DNA of 37,275 bases from Monoraphidium neglectum (lineage: Eukaryota > Chlorophyta > Chlorophyceae > Sphaeropleales > Selenastraceae): assembly GCF_000611645.1 (NCBI RefSeq), contig NW_014013546.1, positions 1 to 37,275 on the forward strand. The letters run 5' to 3'. The notes beneath the pieces are model-generated. The model had not been told where the DNA came from. It worked only from the letters and a program-made list of their open reading frames with translations, and did not search any database. Made by a program: the position numbers and the translations under genes. Within the stretch, counting starts at the first letter, position 1; every line of letters starts with the position of its first letter. Positions 1 through 10,177 of this stretch are shown piece after piece.

Positions 1-95
1 GTCCTTTGCTGTCCCCCCAGGAGAAGAAGGAGAAGAAGCGAGAGGCGGAGGAGCCCAGCGCAGAGAAGCCCAAGAAGAAGAAGGTCAAGGCCTGA
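1..95 (+). CDS. 3'-terminal exon of a lysine-rich-tailed protein (partial)
   Basis: A C/T-rich acceptor ending CCCCCCAG precedes an exon at 21-95 that encodes 24 residues and a TGA stop. The peptide is almost only Lys, Glu and Pro, starts EKKEKKREAEEPSAEK and ends KKKKVKA. Such KKE/KKxK tails are common in nucleolar proteins such as Nop56/Nop58, but the diagnostic part of the protein lies upstream of the window, so the family is a guess. The same exon recurs at 3720-3779 in the second duplication unit, where it stops early. This copy has the longer tail and looks like the functional one. Confidence 0.6.
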   Translation, partial: PLLSPQEKKEKKREAEEPSAEKPKKKKVKA

Positions 96-126
96 GGGGC
101 GGACGTCAGCAGCGGCGGGCCGCTGC

Positions 127-162
<36 letters not shown>

Positions 163-1405
163 CGGATGGGTTTTGGAGCCGCCTCCGCTGTTGGCCCTTT
201 TTAGACCTGTTACTTCCAGCATGACTTGTGCCTGTTGTACGTCTTTTTTCTCTTTCCCTGTGCATACTGTTTTGTGATCGTCTTGGATCCCTTCTGTCGT
301 CATTTACCATTGGCTAGCGCTGCAGCCCGTTGCGACTGCTCCGTGGTTTTTTCTCGGCGCGCAACGTGCGCCGCACGATGCCATGCGCCACGCAGCCAGC
401 TTCTCGGTGAGCAGGCGCGGTCAGGGCCTTGCCGCGCAACATTGCTCCCCGTTTGGCGGACACACGAAACACTCGGCCGCCCTGTAACAGACTCAAACAG
501 TGACAGTTTCCCAAGCGGCGAGGGGTGGCGGGAGTCAGCGCCGGCGGTGGGGCGCGCCAGGGCCGGCGGGGGGATGCAAATCGAGTTGCGAGGGGCGTCC
601 GATTGCGACTGGCAGGGTGCGAGAGGGCTCCGGCGGAGTGGGCCACGCGCGTGAGGCGTGCGCCTCGGGGGGAGGGGGCTTCACGATAACAGCTGCGCAG
701 GTGACCAGGCCCGGCCGCTTTGCAAGACAGGACGAATGTGGCAATTTCAGCAAACTTCACTGTTAACAGGGCTACTTCTTCTGCACGCTTGAACCGTTGT
801 CAGCGGCATTCGCTGGCTCACAGGTGCACCAAGGCACTCAGGGACGCCGGTGGATGCGCCATGCGTTCATCAACATGACTAATCAGTACTGCATGTGGCG
901 TGTGCACGAGCGCTAAACATCCCATGCTGCTCTCAACCATGCCTTGCCCTTGCACTAGAACAAATGAGAATAGACCAGGCGTTGGGCACCCAGTAAGCTC
1001 TGAGGACAGATGCAAGGGCCCTCGCACTCTACAGCTGTCATGCAGGTGTCACTCGGCTGAAGTTTGCGTTGCGGCATGGTGAGGAACCCCCACGACAGGC
1101 AACGCAACAGCGGTAGACACAGCAAAATTACGTGTGCGCATATATGCAGGCTTTTATGCCGTCTGCGCTGCACTTTGTGGTGCTCCTCAGTCGCATTGCA
1201 TGGCCTAACATGGACCATTATTCATCCATTTGAATTCAACGTCCAAATGCGCCTCCTGACCCTGTGCACGGGTCGTGTCATCTGAATGTCCATTTCTGAA
1301 AACCTATCAGTGATATCATGGTAACGGTATATTTGCCGTGTGAAGCAGACAGCAGCGCGTGATCTTCATTACCGTACGAGATCAGAACGCCTGGCATTCA
1401 GAGAC
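96..1405. other. Spacer of unit A (3' UTR and putative F-box promoter)
   Basis: After the CTG run this stretch is GC-rich non-coding DNA. The reading frames that cross it are not conserved as frames in unit B, although the DNA itself is. From about 1060 it becomes AT-richer (1190-1340), which fits a promoter for the F-box gene starting at 1406. Compared with unit B it has extra sequence around 980-1060. I see no gene here. Confidence 0.6.
129..160 (+). repeat. CTG trinucleotide microsatellite in the 3' UTR
   Basis: About ten uninterrupted CTG units lie 34 nt after the stop of the lysine-rich gene. The matching place in the second duplication unit (about 3820-3845) has only two adjacent CTGs followed by interrupted sequence. 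The run therefore either expanded in this copy or contracted in the other since the duplication. Confidence 0.9.
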
Positions 1406-2851
1406 ATGGCTATTACCAAGCAGAACGCCGCAGATTACTTGTCAAACCAGCGATCGGCTCCCGACCAGGCAGCGATGCTGTGGCCGTTTGGCGCATCGCC
1501 TGCGCTGGCCCGCGAGGTCGGGGAGCTCGTGCTGCGCTTGCTGGATTCGGAAGCCGTGCAAGCCCTGCGGCTGACCAGCCGCGCGGCGAGGGAATTCAGC
1601 GACGGGTGCCTGCAGAGCGTCTATGTCGAGCTTGCGTCGCAGATTGCCGACCTCGCCGCCGCGGCGCCCCGGCTGGCCGCGCTGCGCGAACTCTCCGTCA
1701 GGATGAACTCCGCATCTGACGTCGCCACGCTTGCCGCCGTGCTCCCCAGCCTGGGCCGGCACTGCCGCATCGACACCCTTGATGTCACCCATGAACAAGT
1801 CAGCGGGCAGCTCGATCTGGTGGGGCTGCAGCTGCAAACAGTGCTGCCGCGGCTCACATCCCTCACAGTCTCCATCTGCGACTGTGCTGAGGACAGCAAC
1901 GCGGCCGCCGAATGCCACGATGCCTATACAGCTGCAGCAGGGCGTCTGCCTTTGTTGGAGCGCCTGTCCGTCATCGAAGATGCCAGAGTTGGTGTTGACG
2001 TACCGGTCAGGCGCTTTGACGCGGCGCTGCGCCTGGGAGCTTGGCCCATGCTGCAGGTGCGCTGGGGCGGTGCGGGCCGAGCTCAGGGCCTGTCTGTGGG
2101 ATCGTCGTGTCGATGCACCTCTGCGTGGAACCCTGGTGGTGCGGTGCAGCTGCTGTTCACGGCGCTTGGCCTCTGAGCATGCTCTGCTCCGCCGCCTGCC
2201 TCCCAACGACAGGAGCTGACCCTCAGCCATGTTGCCCTGCCAGAGCTCTGCGCCCGGGCGGCGCTCGAGATGCCGCGCCTTGCCCAGCTGACATTCGTCG
2301 AGAGCACTGGCTTCAGCCGACACACATCTGACGCTGGCGGCCACGTCGCGACCGGCATGCGGGCAATGGTGGGCGCCCGCTGGTTCGGCAGGCTGCGTTC
2401 GCTCACCATTGAATGCGAGGAGCCGCCCACCTTTGACGACCTGGCCTGCTGCAGCGCGCCCTGCTTAACGCGTTTGGAATTCAGCTGTGACCATATGCGC
2501 GACGCCGCGGCGGCGGCCCTCCGCCAGCTGGCGCTGCCGTCGCTGCGTGTGCTGAATCTGCTTGCGAGCTCGCGGGTGTGGCGGCCACCAGTCGAGCTGA
2601 CAGCACGCGGCGTGGCGGCGATGCTTGCGGCCGAGGGGCTCACAGGCAGCCTGCAGGAGCTGTGCCTTGTGCTGCACAACGACAGCGCGGCGAACGGAGA
2701 CGCCGTGGTGGCGGCGATCGCTTGTGAGCCTTTCCCGGCCTTGCGCACCCTATTGATGACTCAAGGACGGCACACAGACGCGTCCATAGCTTCGGTGGCG
2801 CGCGCCTGCTGGGCGCCGCAGCTGACCTATCTCTATTTGATTTCCCGTTGA
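1406..2851 (+). CDS. F-box/leucine-rich-repeat protein, copy A, truncated by a frameshift
   Basis: Two exons, 1406-2056 and 2213-2851, join in phase 0 at CTGCAG|GTGCGC..ACGACAG|GAGCTG. ATG 1406 is chosen because it is the start conserved with copy B. Residues of about 20-55 (ALAREVGELVLRLLD...LRLTSRAAREF) look like an F-box, the Skp1-binding module of SCF ubiquitin ligases. The rest has degenerate leucine-rich repeats such as LPSLRVLNL, FGRLRSLTI and LPRLTSLTV. Compared with copy B there is one extra base at about 2840-2848, giving TGA at 2849-2851 and a 429-residue product. The remaining ~100 codons of the ancestral frame are still open from 2852 to the TGA at 3150-3152. The product may be shortened but functional, or this is a young pseudogene. 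The substrate is unknown. Confidence 0.75.
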
Positions 2852-3152
2852 TGGCCGCTTCTACAGTGAGGGGGCTGCATGGCAGGCGCTGGCCGCCGCA
2901 CATCTGGGGTCGCTGAGGGAACTTCGCCTGCAGTTCGAGCCTTGCATGTCGCCCGGGGTCGCGGCGCACCTCATGTCTGCGCCCTGGCTGGGCGGCCTGC
3001 GAACGCTTTGGTTTTATGGCGTGAGCATGGGCGCGTTTGAGGTGCTGGTGGCAAGCCCGGTATTTGCGAGCCTGGCGGCCTCACGCGGCCTCAGTGTGTG
3101 CCAGGTGGAAGCAGAGCAGGCTGCGGTTGCACTTGCGGTGGGCCTAAGGTGA
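2852..3152 (+). pseudogene. Out-of-frame 3' remnant of F-box/LRR copy A
   Basis: The frame after the 1-nt insertion continues through conserved LRR sequence (GVAAHLMSAPWLGGL, then QVEAEQAAVAL) to TGA 3150-3152. It aligns throughout with the C-terminus of copy B (about 6346-6647). No GT..AG pair that would bypass the frameshift is visible between 2830 and 2900. Confidence 0.75.
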
Positions 3153-3528
3153 AACTGCTTCCAAGAGGTTTGCAAACGGAAGTGCGGGCACAACCAGGTG
3201 GCAGCGCCTGCCTCCCAGCCAGACCTGCCGGCTTGTCAAGCCGCAGGCGCTGCCCGCCCGCCTGCCGGCTGCCCAGCAACATTCTTTGAAGGCGTGGGCA
3301 CACAGTGAATGACCCTATTCCGCGCTTTCGCATCCCTGACAGTTGCCCCTGACATTACTTGCATGTGTGTCGTTGAGGGACACCCCCTCCTTTGATGCTT
3401 GCCCGCGGCTCACTGGTGAGCGAGGCTCAGCTTCCTCCGCTACGGTCCCTGAGGACGCAGCGGCACTGACGCCTGATGGCTGACGGCGGCCGCTCCCCTG
3501 CGTCTTGCCTTCCTGCCCATGTTTGCAG
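3153..3528. other. Spacer at the unit A/unit B junction
   Basis: Non-coding. The part 3294-3425 is repeated at about 6780-6902 after the second F-box copy, so the trailing spacer belongs to the duplicated unit. At 3171-3175 copy A has TGCAA where copy B has TGTAA (6666-6670), so a possible poly(A) signal is lost here. The junction between units should lie between 3425 and 3528. Confidence 0.6.
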
Positions 3529-3779
3529 GAGAAGAAGGAGAAGAAGGTGGGCACCGTCCCCCTTTCGCAGGAGGCAGCTCCGCCTGCACCCGTACAGCCA
3601 GCATCTTGCTTGCCGGTAGCCTGGGTTGCACAGCACGACTGCGCCACGCCTGGCCCGCCAGGCCGCACCTTCTTTCTCACGCCCGCCCCGCGCCCCTCGC
3701 TCCTTTGCTGTCCCCCTAGGAAAAGAAGGAGAAGACGCGGGCGGCGGAGGAGCCCAGCGCTGAGAAGGCCAAGAACTAG
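3529..3779 (+). pseudogene. Duplicated 3' fragment of the lysine-rich gene
   Basis: Two exon-like pieces of the lysine-rich tail are present. One at 3529-3546 (EKKEKK) is followed by a donor, AAG|GTGGGC. The second at 3720-3779 follows an acceptor CCCCCTAG and reads EKKEKTRAAEEPSAEK then AKN and a TAG stop. The corresponding place in the copy at 21-95 reads on for several Lys codons, so this copy lost its last residues. No upstream body of the gene lies between F-box copy A and this fragment, so it is a 3' fragment carried along by the tandem duplication. Confidence 0.65.
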
Positions 3780-4893
3780 AAGGTCGAGGCCGGAGGGGCG
3801 GCTGTCGGCGGCGGCGGGCCGCTGCTGCCACCGCAGCTCCTGCACTCGGATGGGTTTTGGAGCCGCCTCCGCTGTTGGCCCTTTTTTAGATCTGTTACTT
3901 CCAGCCTGACTTGTGCCTGTTGTGCGTCTTTCCTCTTTCCCTGTGCATACCTTTGTTTCTGACCGCGGTGGATCCCTTCTGTCGTCTTTTCTCATCGGCT
4001 TGCGCTGCCACCCGTCGCGGCTGCTCCCTTGTTTTTTCTCGGCGCGCAAGGTGGGCCGCGCGATGCGATGCACCATGCAGCCGGCTTGTCGGTGAGCGGT
4101 GTGGTTGGCAACAAGGGCCTTGCCGCGCGCCATTGCTCCCGGCTTTGGCTGAGACACGAAACACACTCGGCCCCCCTGTAACAGACATAAACAGTGACTT
4201 TGTCCAAGCGGCAAGGGGGAGAGTGATTGCCAGCGATGGGGCGCGCGGGGGCCTGTGGGCGGCGCATCCATGGCTATGGGGCAGTCGATTGCGTTGTGGT
4301 GGGTGCGAGATGGCTCCCGCGGCCTGGGCCGCGCCCGTGCGGCGTGCGCCTCCGGGAGGGGACTTGACGGCAAGTGTCGCGCAGGTGCCCAGGCCCGGCG
4401 GCACTGCACGACAGGGCAAATGGCCGTTTCAGCAACCTACGCTATGAACACGGCTCTTTCTGCGCACGCTTGAATCATTGTCAGCGGCATACGCTGGCTC
4501 GCAGGCACTTCGAACGCCGGTGGACTCGCCATGCCCGTGTGTCAATCGGCTCACGGTTGCGTTGCGGCATGGTGAGGATGTGACCCCCGCCCCCACGACA
4601 GGCAACGCAACAGCGGTAGAGCAGCAAAAGCACGTGTGTGCATGTGCGCAGGCTTTCATGTCGTCTGCGCTGCACTTTGTGGTGCTCCTCAGTCGCCATC
4701 GCATTGCATGGCTCAACCTGAACCATTGCTGTGCAGCATTCAAACATTTGAATTTGTTCAAATGCGTCTTTTGACCATCTGCACGGGTTGATTGTCCATT
4801 TCTGAAAACCAATCACTAATAAACTGTCCACTTGCCGTGTGAAGCATAGAGCAGCGCGTGATCACAAGATCAGAACGCCTAGCATTCAGAGGC
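3780..4893. other. Spacer of unit B
   Basis: Homologous to 96-1405 but about 200 nt shorter. It shares long nearly identical blocks, for example around 4655-4720 against 1155-1205. No coding signal is visible. The AT-rich end (4730-4850) matches the putative promoter part of unit A. Confidence 0.6.
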
Positions 4894-6647
4894 ATGGCAA
4901 ATACCGAGAAGAACGCCGTAGATTACTTGGACCAGCGTTTGGCTCCCAACCAGGCAGCGCCGCTATGGCCGTTTGGCGCATCGCCTGCGCTGGCCCGCGA
5001 GGTCGGGGAGCACGTGCTGCGCTTGCTGGATTCGGATGCCATGCAAGCCCTGCGGCTGACCAGCCGCGCGGCGAGGGAATTCAGCGACGGCTGCCTGCAG
5101 CACGTCTAAGTCGAGTGTGCAGCGAACATCGCCGACCTCGCCGCCGCTGCGCCCCGTCTGGCTGCGCTGTGCGAGCTCAGCGTCATGACTCACTGCGCAG
5201 CTGATGTCGCCGCACTCGCTGCGGCGCTCCCTAGCCTGGGGCAGCACTGCCACATCGACACTTTTGAACACACCCATGAGGGCACCAGCGGGCAGCTTGA
5301 TCTGGTGGGGCTGCGGCTGCCAAAGGCGCTGCCGCGCCTGACAACCCTCTTGGCTACGGTCCGTGCCCACGCTGAGGGGAGCGACGCGGCCGCCAACGCA
5401 GCATATGTTGCTGCTGCGGCGCGTCTGCCTTTGCTGGAGCGCCTGTGCATCCTCGAAGGCGATGAAATCGCTGCCGGCATGCCGTTCAGGCGCTTTGACG
5501 CGGCGCTGCGCCTGGGGGCTTGGCAGCTGTTACAGGTGGGCTGGGGCGATGCGGATTGCATGTTCTTGTGTTATTGTGTGGATGGTTTTGTCTCCTCCTC
5601 GATGCATGCTCGCGGGTGGAACCCTGGTAGTGCGGTGCAGCTGCTGCTCACGGCGCTTGGCGCCTGCAACCAGCGCGCTCTGCTCCGCCGCCCGCCCCCC
5701 GGCGACAGGAGCTGTCCCTCAGCCATGTTGCCCTGCCAGAGCTCTGCGCCCTGGCGGCGCTTGAGATGCCGAGCCTTGTGCGGCTGAAACTTACCAACAG
5801 CCGCGGCTTCGGCCAACTCACCTCTGACGCGGGCGGCCGCGTCATAACCGGCATGCGGGCGGTGGTGTGCGCCCCCTGGTTCGGCAGGCTGCGGTCGCTC
5901 TCCATTGACTGCGCGGAGCCGCCCACCTTTAACGACCTTGCAGGCTGCGGCGCGCCCTGCTTGACGCATTTGGAGTTTCGCTGTGATCATTTCAGTGACG
6001 CCGCAGCGGCGGCCCTCGGCCAGCTGGCTCTGCCGTCGCTGCGTGTGCTGGATCTGTCTGTGAACTCGGGGGTGCGGCCAGCAGTCGCGCTGACAGCATG
6101 CGGCGTGGCGGCGCTGCTTGCAGCCGAGGGGCTGGCAGGCGGCCTGCAGGAGCTGCACCTAATGCAGCACAAGACTAGCTTGGCGAATGGGGACGCCTCG
6201 CTGGCGGCGATCGCCTGCGCGCCTCTGGCATCGTTGCGCACCCTGTCAATAAGTGAATGCGGGCACACAGACACAACCTTAGCGTCAGTGGCGCTCGCCT
6301 GCTGGGCGCCGCAGCTGACCTGCCTCGTTTTGGATTCCGTTGATGGCCGCTTCCACCGCAAGGGGGCAGCGTGGCAGGCGCTGGCCGCCGCACCCCTCGG
6401 GCCGCTGCGGGAATTTTACATGCAATGCAAGCCCGTCATGTCGGCCGGGGTCGCGGCGCACCTCATGTCTGCGCCCTGGCTCGGCGGCCTGCACACGCTC
6501 TACTTATCTGGCATCAGCAGGGGCGCGTTGGAGGTGCTTGAGGCCAGCCCGGTGTTTGCAAGCCTGCAGGCCTCGCAACACGTCAGAGTGCTCCAGGTGG
6601 AAGCAGAGCAGGCTGCAGTGGCACTTGTGGTGGGCCCCGAATGGTGA
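4894..6647 (+). pseudogene. F-box/LRR copy B, disrupted by an early stop
   Basis: Same two-exon structure as copy A: 4894-5535 and 5709-6647, intron GTGGGC..GCGACAG, phase 0. A TAT-to-TAA change at 5107-5109 stops translation after 71 residues, just past the F-box. Everything downstream stays open and conserved. Ignoring that stop the frame would give 526 residues, including the intact LRR C-terminus that copy A has lost by frameshift. An internal ATG at 5185 could give an N-truncated product without the F-box. The single late lesion in an otherwise clean frame indicates recent inactivation or an assembly/strain variant. Confidence 0.75.
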
Positions 6648-6665
6648 AACTGCTCCTAAGAAGTT

Positions 6666-6670
6666 TGTAA
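6666..6670 (+). terminator. Possible TGTAA poly(A) signal of F-box copy B
   Basis: TGTAA is the usual polyadenylation signal of chlorophyte genes. This one lies 19 nt after the stop at 6647, unusually close. Copy A has TGCAA at the matching site. Confidence 0.35.
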
Positions 6671-6779
6671 GGGGGTGTGGGCGGGACCTGGGGGCAGCGC
6701 CCGCCTCCCAGCCAGACCCGCCAGCTTGTCGAGCCGCAGGCGCTGCCCGCTCGCCTGCTGGCTGACAAGCAACACCCTT

Positions 6780-6902
6780 TGCAGGCATGGGCACGCAGCG
6801 AATGACCCTTTCCCCACGCTCTCGCATCCCTGACCTCCACTGCATGTGTGTTGTTGAGGGACACTCCCTCCCTGCATGCTTACCCACGGCTCAGCGGTGA
6901 GC
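6780..6902 (+). repeat. Third, truncated copy of the repeat-unit end
   Basis: This stretch matches 3294-3425, sharing blocks such as CTCGCATCCCTGAC and GTTGAGGGACACTCCCTCC (one mismatch). Similarity stops abruptly at about 6902, after CGGTGAGC, where the next lysine-rich fragment would have followed. This marks the right border of the duplication. Confidence 0.8.
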
Positions 6903-8281
6903 ACCACGAACGGCGAACCGTGGCCCCTTGAATCCCTGTCACACAATGTTGATGCTACCAAGTCATATCCCATAAGCCTGGATGGCTCCAGGAGCGGGCG
7001 ACCGCGGGATCTTGTAACAATCCTAATCCTAATCCATGATGTGCTTTTTGTGGCTGCTTTGCGCGTCAATTGCCGCACGCGCTCTCTTCCATCTAGTTGC
7101 GCCGCAACCATGACTTATTTGTCAGGAATCTGCAGCCGTGCTCTGGTTACTGCGGCGGACTATACCGCCGCTTTTCACACAACCGCTGCTTTGCATGTGC
7201 ATTGCGGCTTGCAGGGGCTCCTGCCGGTCTGACAGCCCGTGCCGGGCCTGCGACGCGCATCCAACACAGGTGCAACCTCAACAAGAAAAGAGGCTGTGGT
7301 GGGGCGTGCTGTTATGCAAAGTCTAGGAGCGCAGAACAGAAGCAGAGGGCAGCACGCTGCAGAAACGCCATCAACGCATGGGATGATAATCGGGCACTGC
7401 CCGCCTGGCAGGCGGGGTTCAACGGGGACGGTAGTGCGGCGCCCCCTGTCGTAGGGGCTTGCTGGCCTGGAAAACCCAGCGGCCGAGGGGATGCTTGCGC
7501 GCGCAAGCATGCCTTTCTGGGATGTGTCTTGCTGGGAGCAACGAACTGCAGGCTGGCGACCAGGGCCGGCGAGGACCCCAAGCCAACAAAGCGCAGCTGT
7601 GACAGCTCGTGGGGGCCCCTCCCAAGGTCCGGCGGCTGTATAGACCGCCGACGTGCAGCGGCAGCAGAGCGTGGCTGCTCGTCCTCGTAGCGATGGTTCT
7701 GCTGCGCCGCAGCGCGGGTGTGGAGGGGCAACGGCGCTGCACAACACGGGGCACAAGGACACCGCCGTTGGCGGCGCCGCCGCTGCCGCGCGCAGTCGGT
7801 GCGCAGACCCGCAGCCCTGCTCCTCCTGTCCCCCGGCCCTTCCCGGGTCAGGTGCCGGCCCCTCGATCAGCGTCCATTTACCCGACTGCGACGCCGGTAC
7901 GGGCTCTGGGCCGCCATGCAGGCCTCGTTCTCGACTGCCTCTCCCGCCTCAGATGCCTCGGCCGCCTGCAAGTAGCAGCCGGTGAGGGGCGCTGCCAAGC
8001 AGCAGGGGTGTGATCCGCAAACTTGCCTGCCTGCAGAGAATTTGATGTGTTATGCTCAAACCCCACACAAAGGGCATCAACATTGGCCATCTGCCCGCGT
8101 TGCGCAGCTCAAGCGCGCAGTCCTAGCTGGCAGGGTGACATCAGCGCGCCCGCTCTGCGTGAGTGACATCAGCTGGCATGGCAAGGTACCAGCTGTGGTG
8201 GACGCAGATCACACTTCAGCATCCTCACAAAATCATTATTGCGCAAACAGCCCTTCCACCAACCAGTGACGGACTCGCAAC
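6903..8281. other. Unassigned 1.4-kb region with a signal-peptide-like mini-ORF and Cys-rich frame
   Basis: I cannot support a complete gene here. ATG 7036 opens a 25-codon frame (7036-7113) starting MMCFLWLLCASIAARAL, which resembles a signal peptide. Shortly after, a different frame (about 7097-7340) is Cys-rich: LQPCSGYCGG, NRCFACAL, then RCNLNKKRGCGGACCY. If a short intron joined them the result would be a small secreted Cys-rich protein, but I found no convincing splice pair. From 7600 to 8000 the sequence is GC-rich with low-complexity Pro/Arg/Ala frames on both strands. It also contains the promoter of the gene at 8282. Confidence 0.3.
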
Positions 8282-9035
8282 ATGTTTGTCGCGCGATCGC
8301 TGCCAGCGTCTCGCCCGGTCGGTAAGGGCACACCAAAGCCGAGTCATGCCCGTTTCATAGCTACAAGGCCTGCTCTGGCGCCTCTCCCCCGCCTGGCCGC
8401 GGCGGCGTCGGGCCGCGATCACGCCGACGGCGACGATCGCGGCGCGGACAGCATCGGCAAGGACGAGCCGGCCGCCAGCGTGATGGCCGACACTTATGAG
8501 GAAGACACGCTTGCAAATGTGAGCTGGCCGTGCATGCGAGGAGGGCCCCGCAACCCGTCCGTCGTCGACAGCCGCTGCTGGTTGGGGCCGCCTGGCTTCG
8601 TGATGACCTCCCTCAAATGTTCAAGAGCGCGCATTGACACACGCCCTTAGCTCCACTCTCAGCACTGTTCACATCTCCACATTCCCCCTAAAACACATCA
8701 ACCCCTCACCCCAGGTGGTCGGCTACGACGAGGAGGAGCCCGGCATGAACGCCCCGATCAAGGCCACCCTGCGCACCGCCCCCGCTGAAGTCAAGGGCGG
8801 CCTGCGGCCCGGCGCTGGCCGCGGCCCGCGGCCCGCCGACGACGGCAAGGGCGGGGGCGAGGGCGATGCCGCGCGCGGCTGCGGCGAGGCCGACGGCGTT
8901 GCCGGCCTAGGCGGCTCGGCGGCCACCTCAGGCGGGTACGGCGGCGGCGGCGTCGACGTCGGCTCTGGCCTGACGAGCAACCCGGTTGCCGAGCGCGCGG
9001 CGCAGCGCGCGGAGGACCTGGACGTGGACTTTTAG
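8282..9035 (+). CDS. Small protein with GYDEEEPGM motif, paralog 1 (unknown function)
   Basis: Two exons, 8282-8518 and 8715-9035, join in phase 0 (GCAAAT|GTGAGC..CACCCCAG|GTGGTC) to give 185 residues. The first ~45 residues (MFVARSLPASRPVGKG...) are basic, Ser/Ala-rich and lack acids, like a chloroplast or mitochondrial transit peptide. The middle is acidic, and exon 2 starts VVGYDEEEPGMNAPIKATL and contains KGGLRPG. The C-terminal part is Gly/Ala-rich and probably disordered. A paralog at 10178-10903 has the same intron position and motif, which supports the model. I do not recognise the family. Confidence 0.65.
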
Positions 9036-10177
9036 GCGGCAGTCCGTGGGGGTGAAGGGGGAACACCACCTCTGGGCGAGGAGGTACACCAAGGCTTAAA
9101 CAAGGGTCGTGCAAGATGCACCCCTTGCAGCCCATGATCGGTCTGGCCGGCGGCTCGCGCCGTCACGGGAGTTTGGGTCACAATTCTAGGGGGCGGCACG
9201 ATAGGGTGTGGATAAGCATACGGGCGCAAACCCTTTGAGGCTTAGGTTCCTCAAACAGAATATTGTGTGGGAGAGCTGCTACGCGGTCCCGGCACTCGCA
9301 TCTTGCGTCTTGCCGCAGGCGGGGAGGGGAAGTGTGAGAGTCACAGTTCGACGCCTGAGTTTGCACACACACACACCCGGTTTCCACGAGAGCACTGTTC
9401 TCAGGCTTTTTGATGGGGCCACACATGGCCTGTGGTATGCCAATCGCGCATGCTGGTCAACGGGCGTGTTTTTTGGTTGCACGCCAGAGTGCAGATGTTT
9501 GGGGAATAATAGACTTACCCTGCAGCCGCGACCAATCCTGTCGCGGGGCTGAGGTCCAGGCACCTGAGCCTGTTCTTAGAATCTTTGCTGTTTTCTGGTG
9601 CTGTCAGTGCTGTTACTCACTGCCGTGGGTTCAAACTCCGGTTGCTCAACAACTACGTAAGTCAAGCCTCAAGCTGACACCACAGTCTCGAGGCGGCAGG
9701 AGGCAGCAAGGGGTGATAAGTGCGCCCCAAATGGCTGGTCTCTATTAACAGCATTTTGGTTAATGAGAAGTGCAGGTGCAGGTCCGCTTCTGAGCTGCCG
9801 TGTTTGCCCTTGACTGCCCTCGTTGCTCCTAACATTTGGCATCTGCCTGCCTCTCGTCTGGTTGCGTGGGTGTCTGCTAGCGGCAGCACCGCCCCTTGGT
9901 CGCTGCTGCCTCGCTGTGTTTGTCAAATATACAGGCATGGCTCACATGCTCGACGGTGCCTGCAGCTTCGAGGCTCGTCAGCGCCCTGTCACTGCTTGCT
10001 TTGCTGCAGCTCGAGCTTGAGCTGATGCAACAGGACATCATCAGCAGGTCAGTGAGAATGCACGAGAGCCGTGCCCCTGACATAAAAGGGAGTCCAAGTG
10101 TCTCTATAACAGTTGAATCGCGCCATTGCCGTTGTGCCGGAAAGTCTCGCACCCAAACCTTCGGAACGCAAGCAATC
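9036..10177. other. Intergenic region between the two paralogs
   Basis: 3' UTR of paralog 1 and upstream region of paralog 2. Only incoherent short frames are present. A short sequence at 9628-9645 (GGGTTCAAACTCCGG) recalls a tRNA T-loop, but its flanks do not form a stem. Confidence 0.5.

Larger units (their letters stand above)
1..3425 (+). repeat. Tandem segmental duplication, unit A
   Basis: Unit A comprises the 3' exon of the lysine-rich gene, a 1.3-kb spacer, an F-box/LRR gene and a trailing spacer. It begins before the window. Long stretches match unit B almost base for base, for example the stretch after the lysine-rich stop (167-240 against 3846-3920) and the F-box exon start (1406 against 4894). 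The offset between units shrinks from about 3.70 kb at the left to 3.49 kb at the F-box gene because the unit B spacer is about 200 nt shorter. Confidence 0.9.
3529..6902 (+). repeat. Tandem segmental duplication, unit B
   Basis: This is the second unit: lysine-rich tail fragment, spacer 3780-4893, F-box/LRR copy B and trailing spacer to about 6902. Similarity to unit A runs through exons, intron and spacers alike, which is the sign of a DNA-level duplication rather than retroposition. Confidence 0.9.

Noticed and set aside
2830..2930. Intron that would bypass the frameshift in F-box copy A
   Set aside because: No plausible GT..AG pair restores the frame, and copy B is colinear here without an intron.
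9625..9650. tRNA-like T-loop GGGTTCAAACTCC
   Set aside because: The flanking bases do not pair as a T-stem, and no acceptor or anticodon arm is visible.
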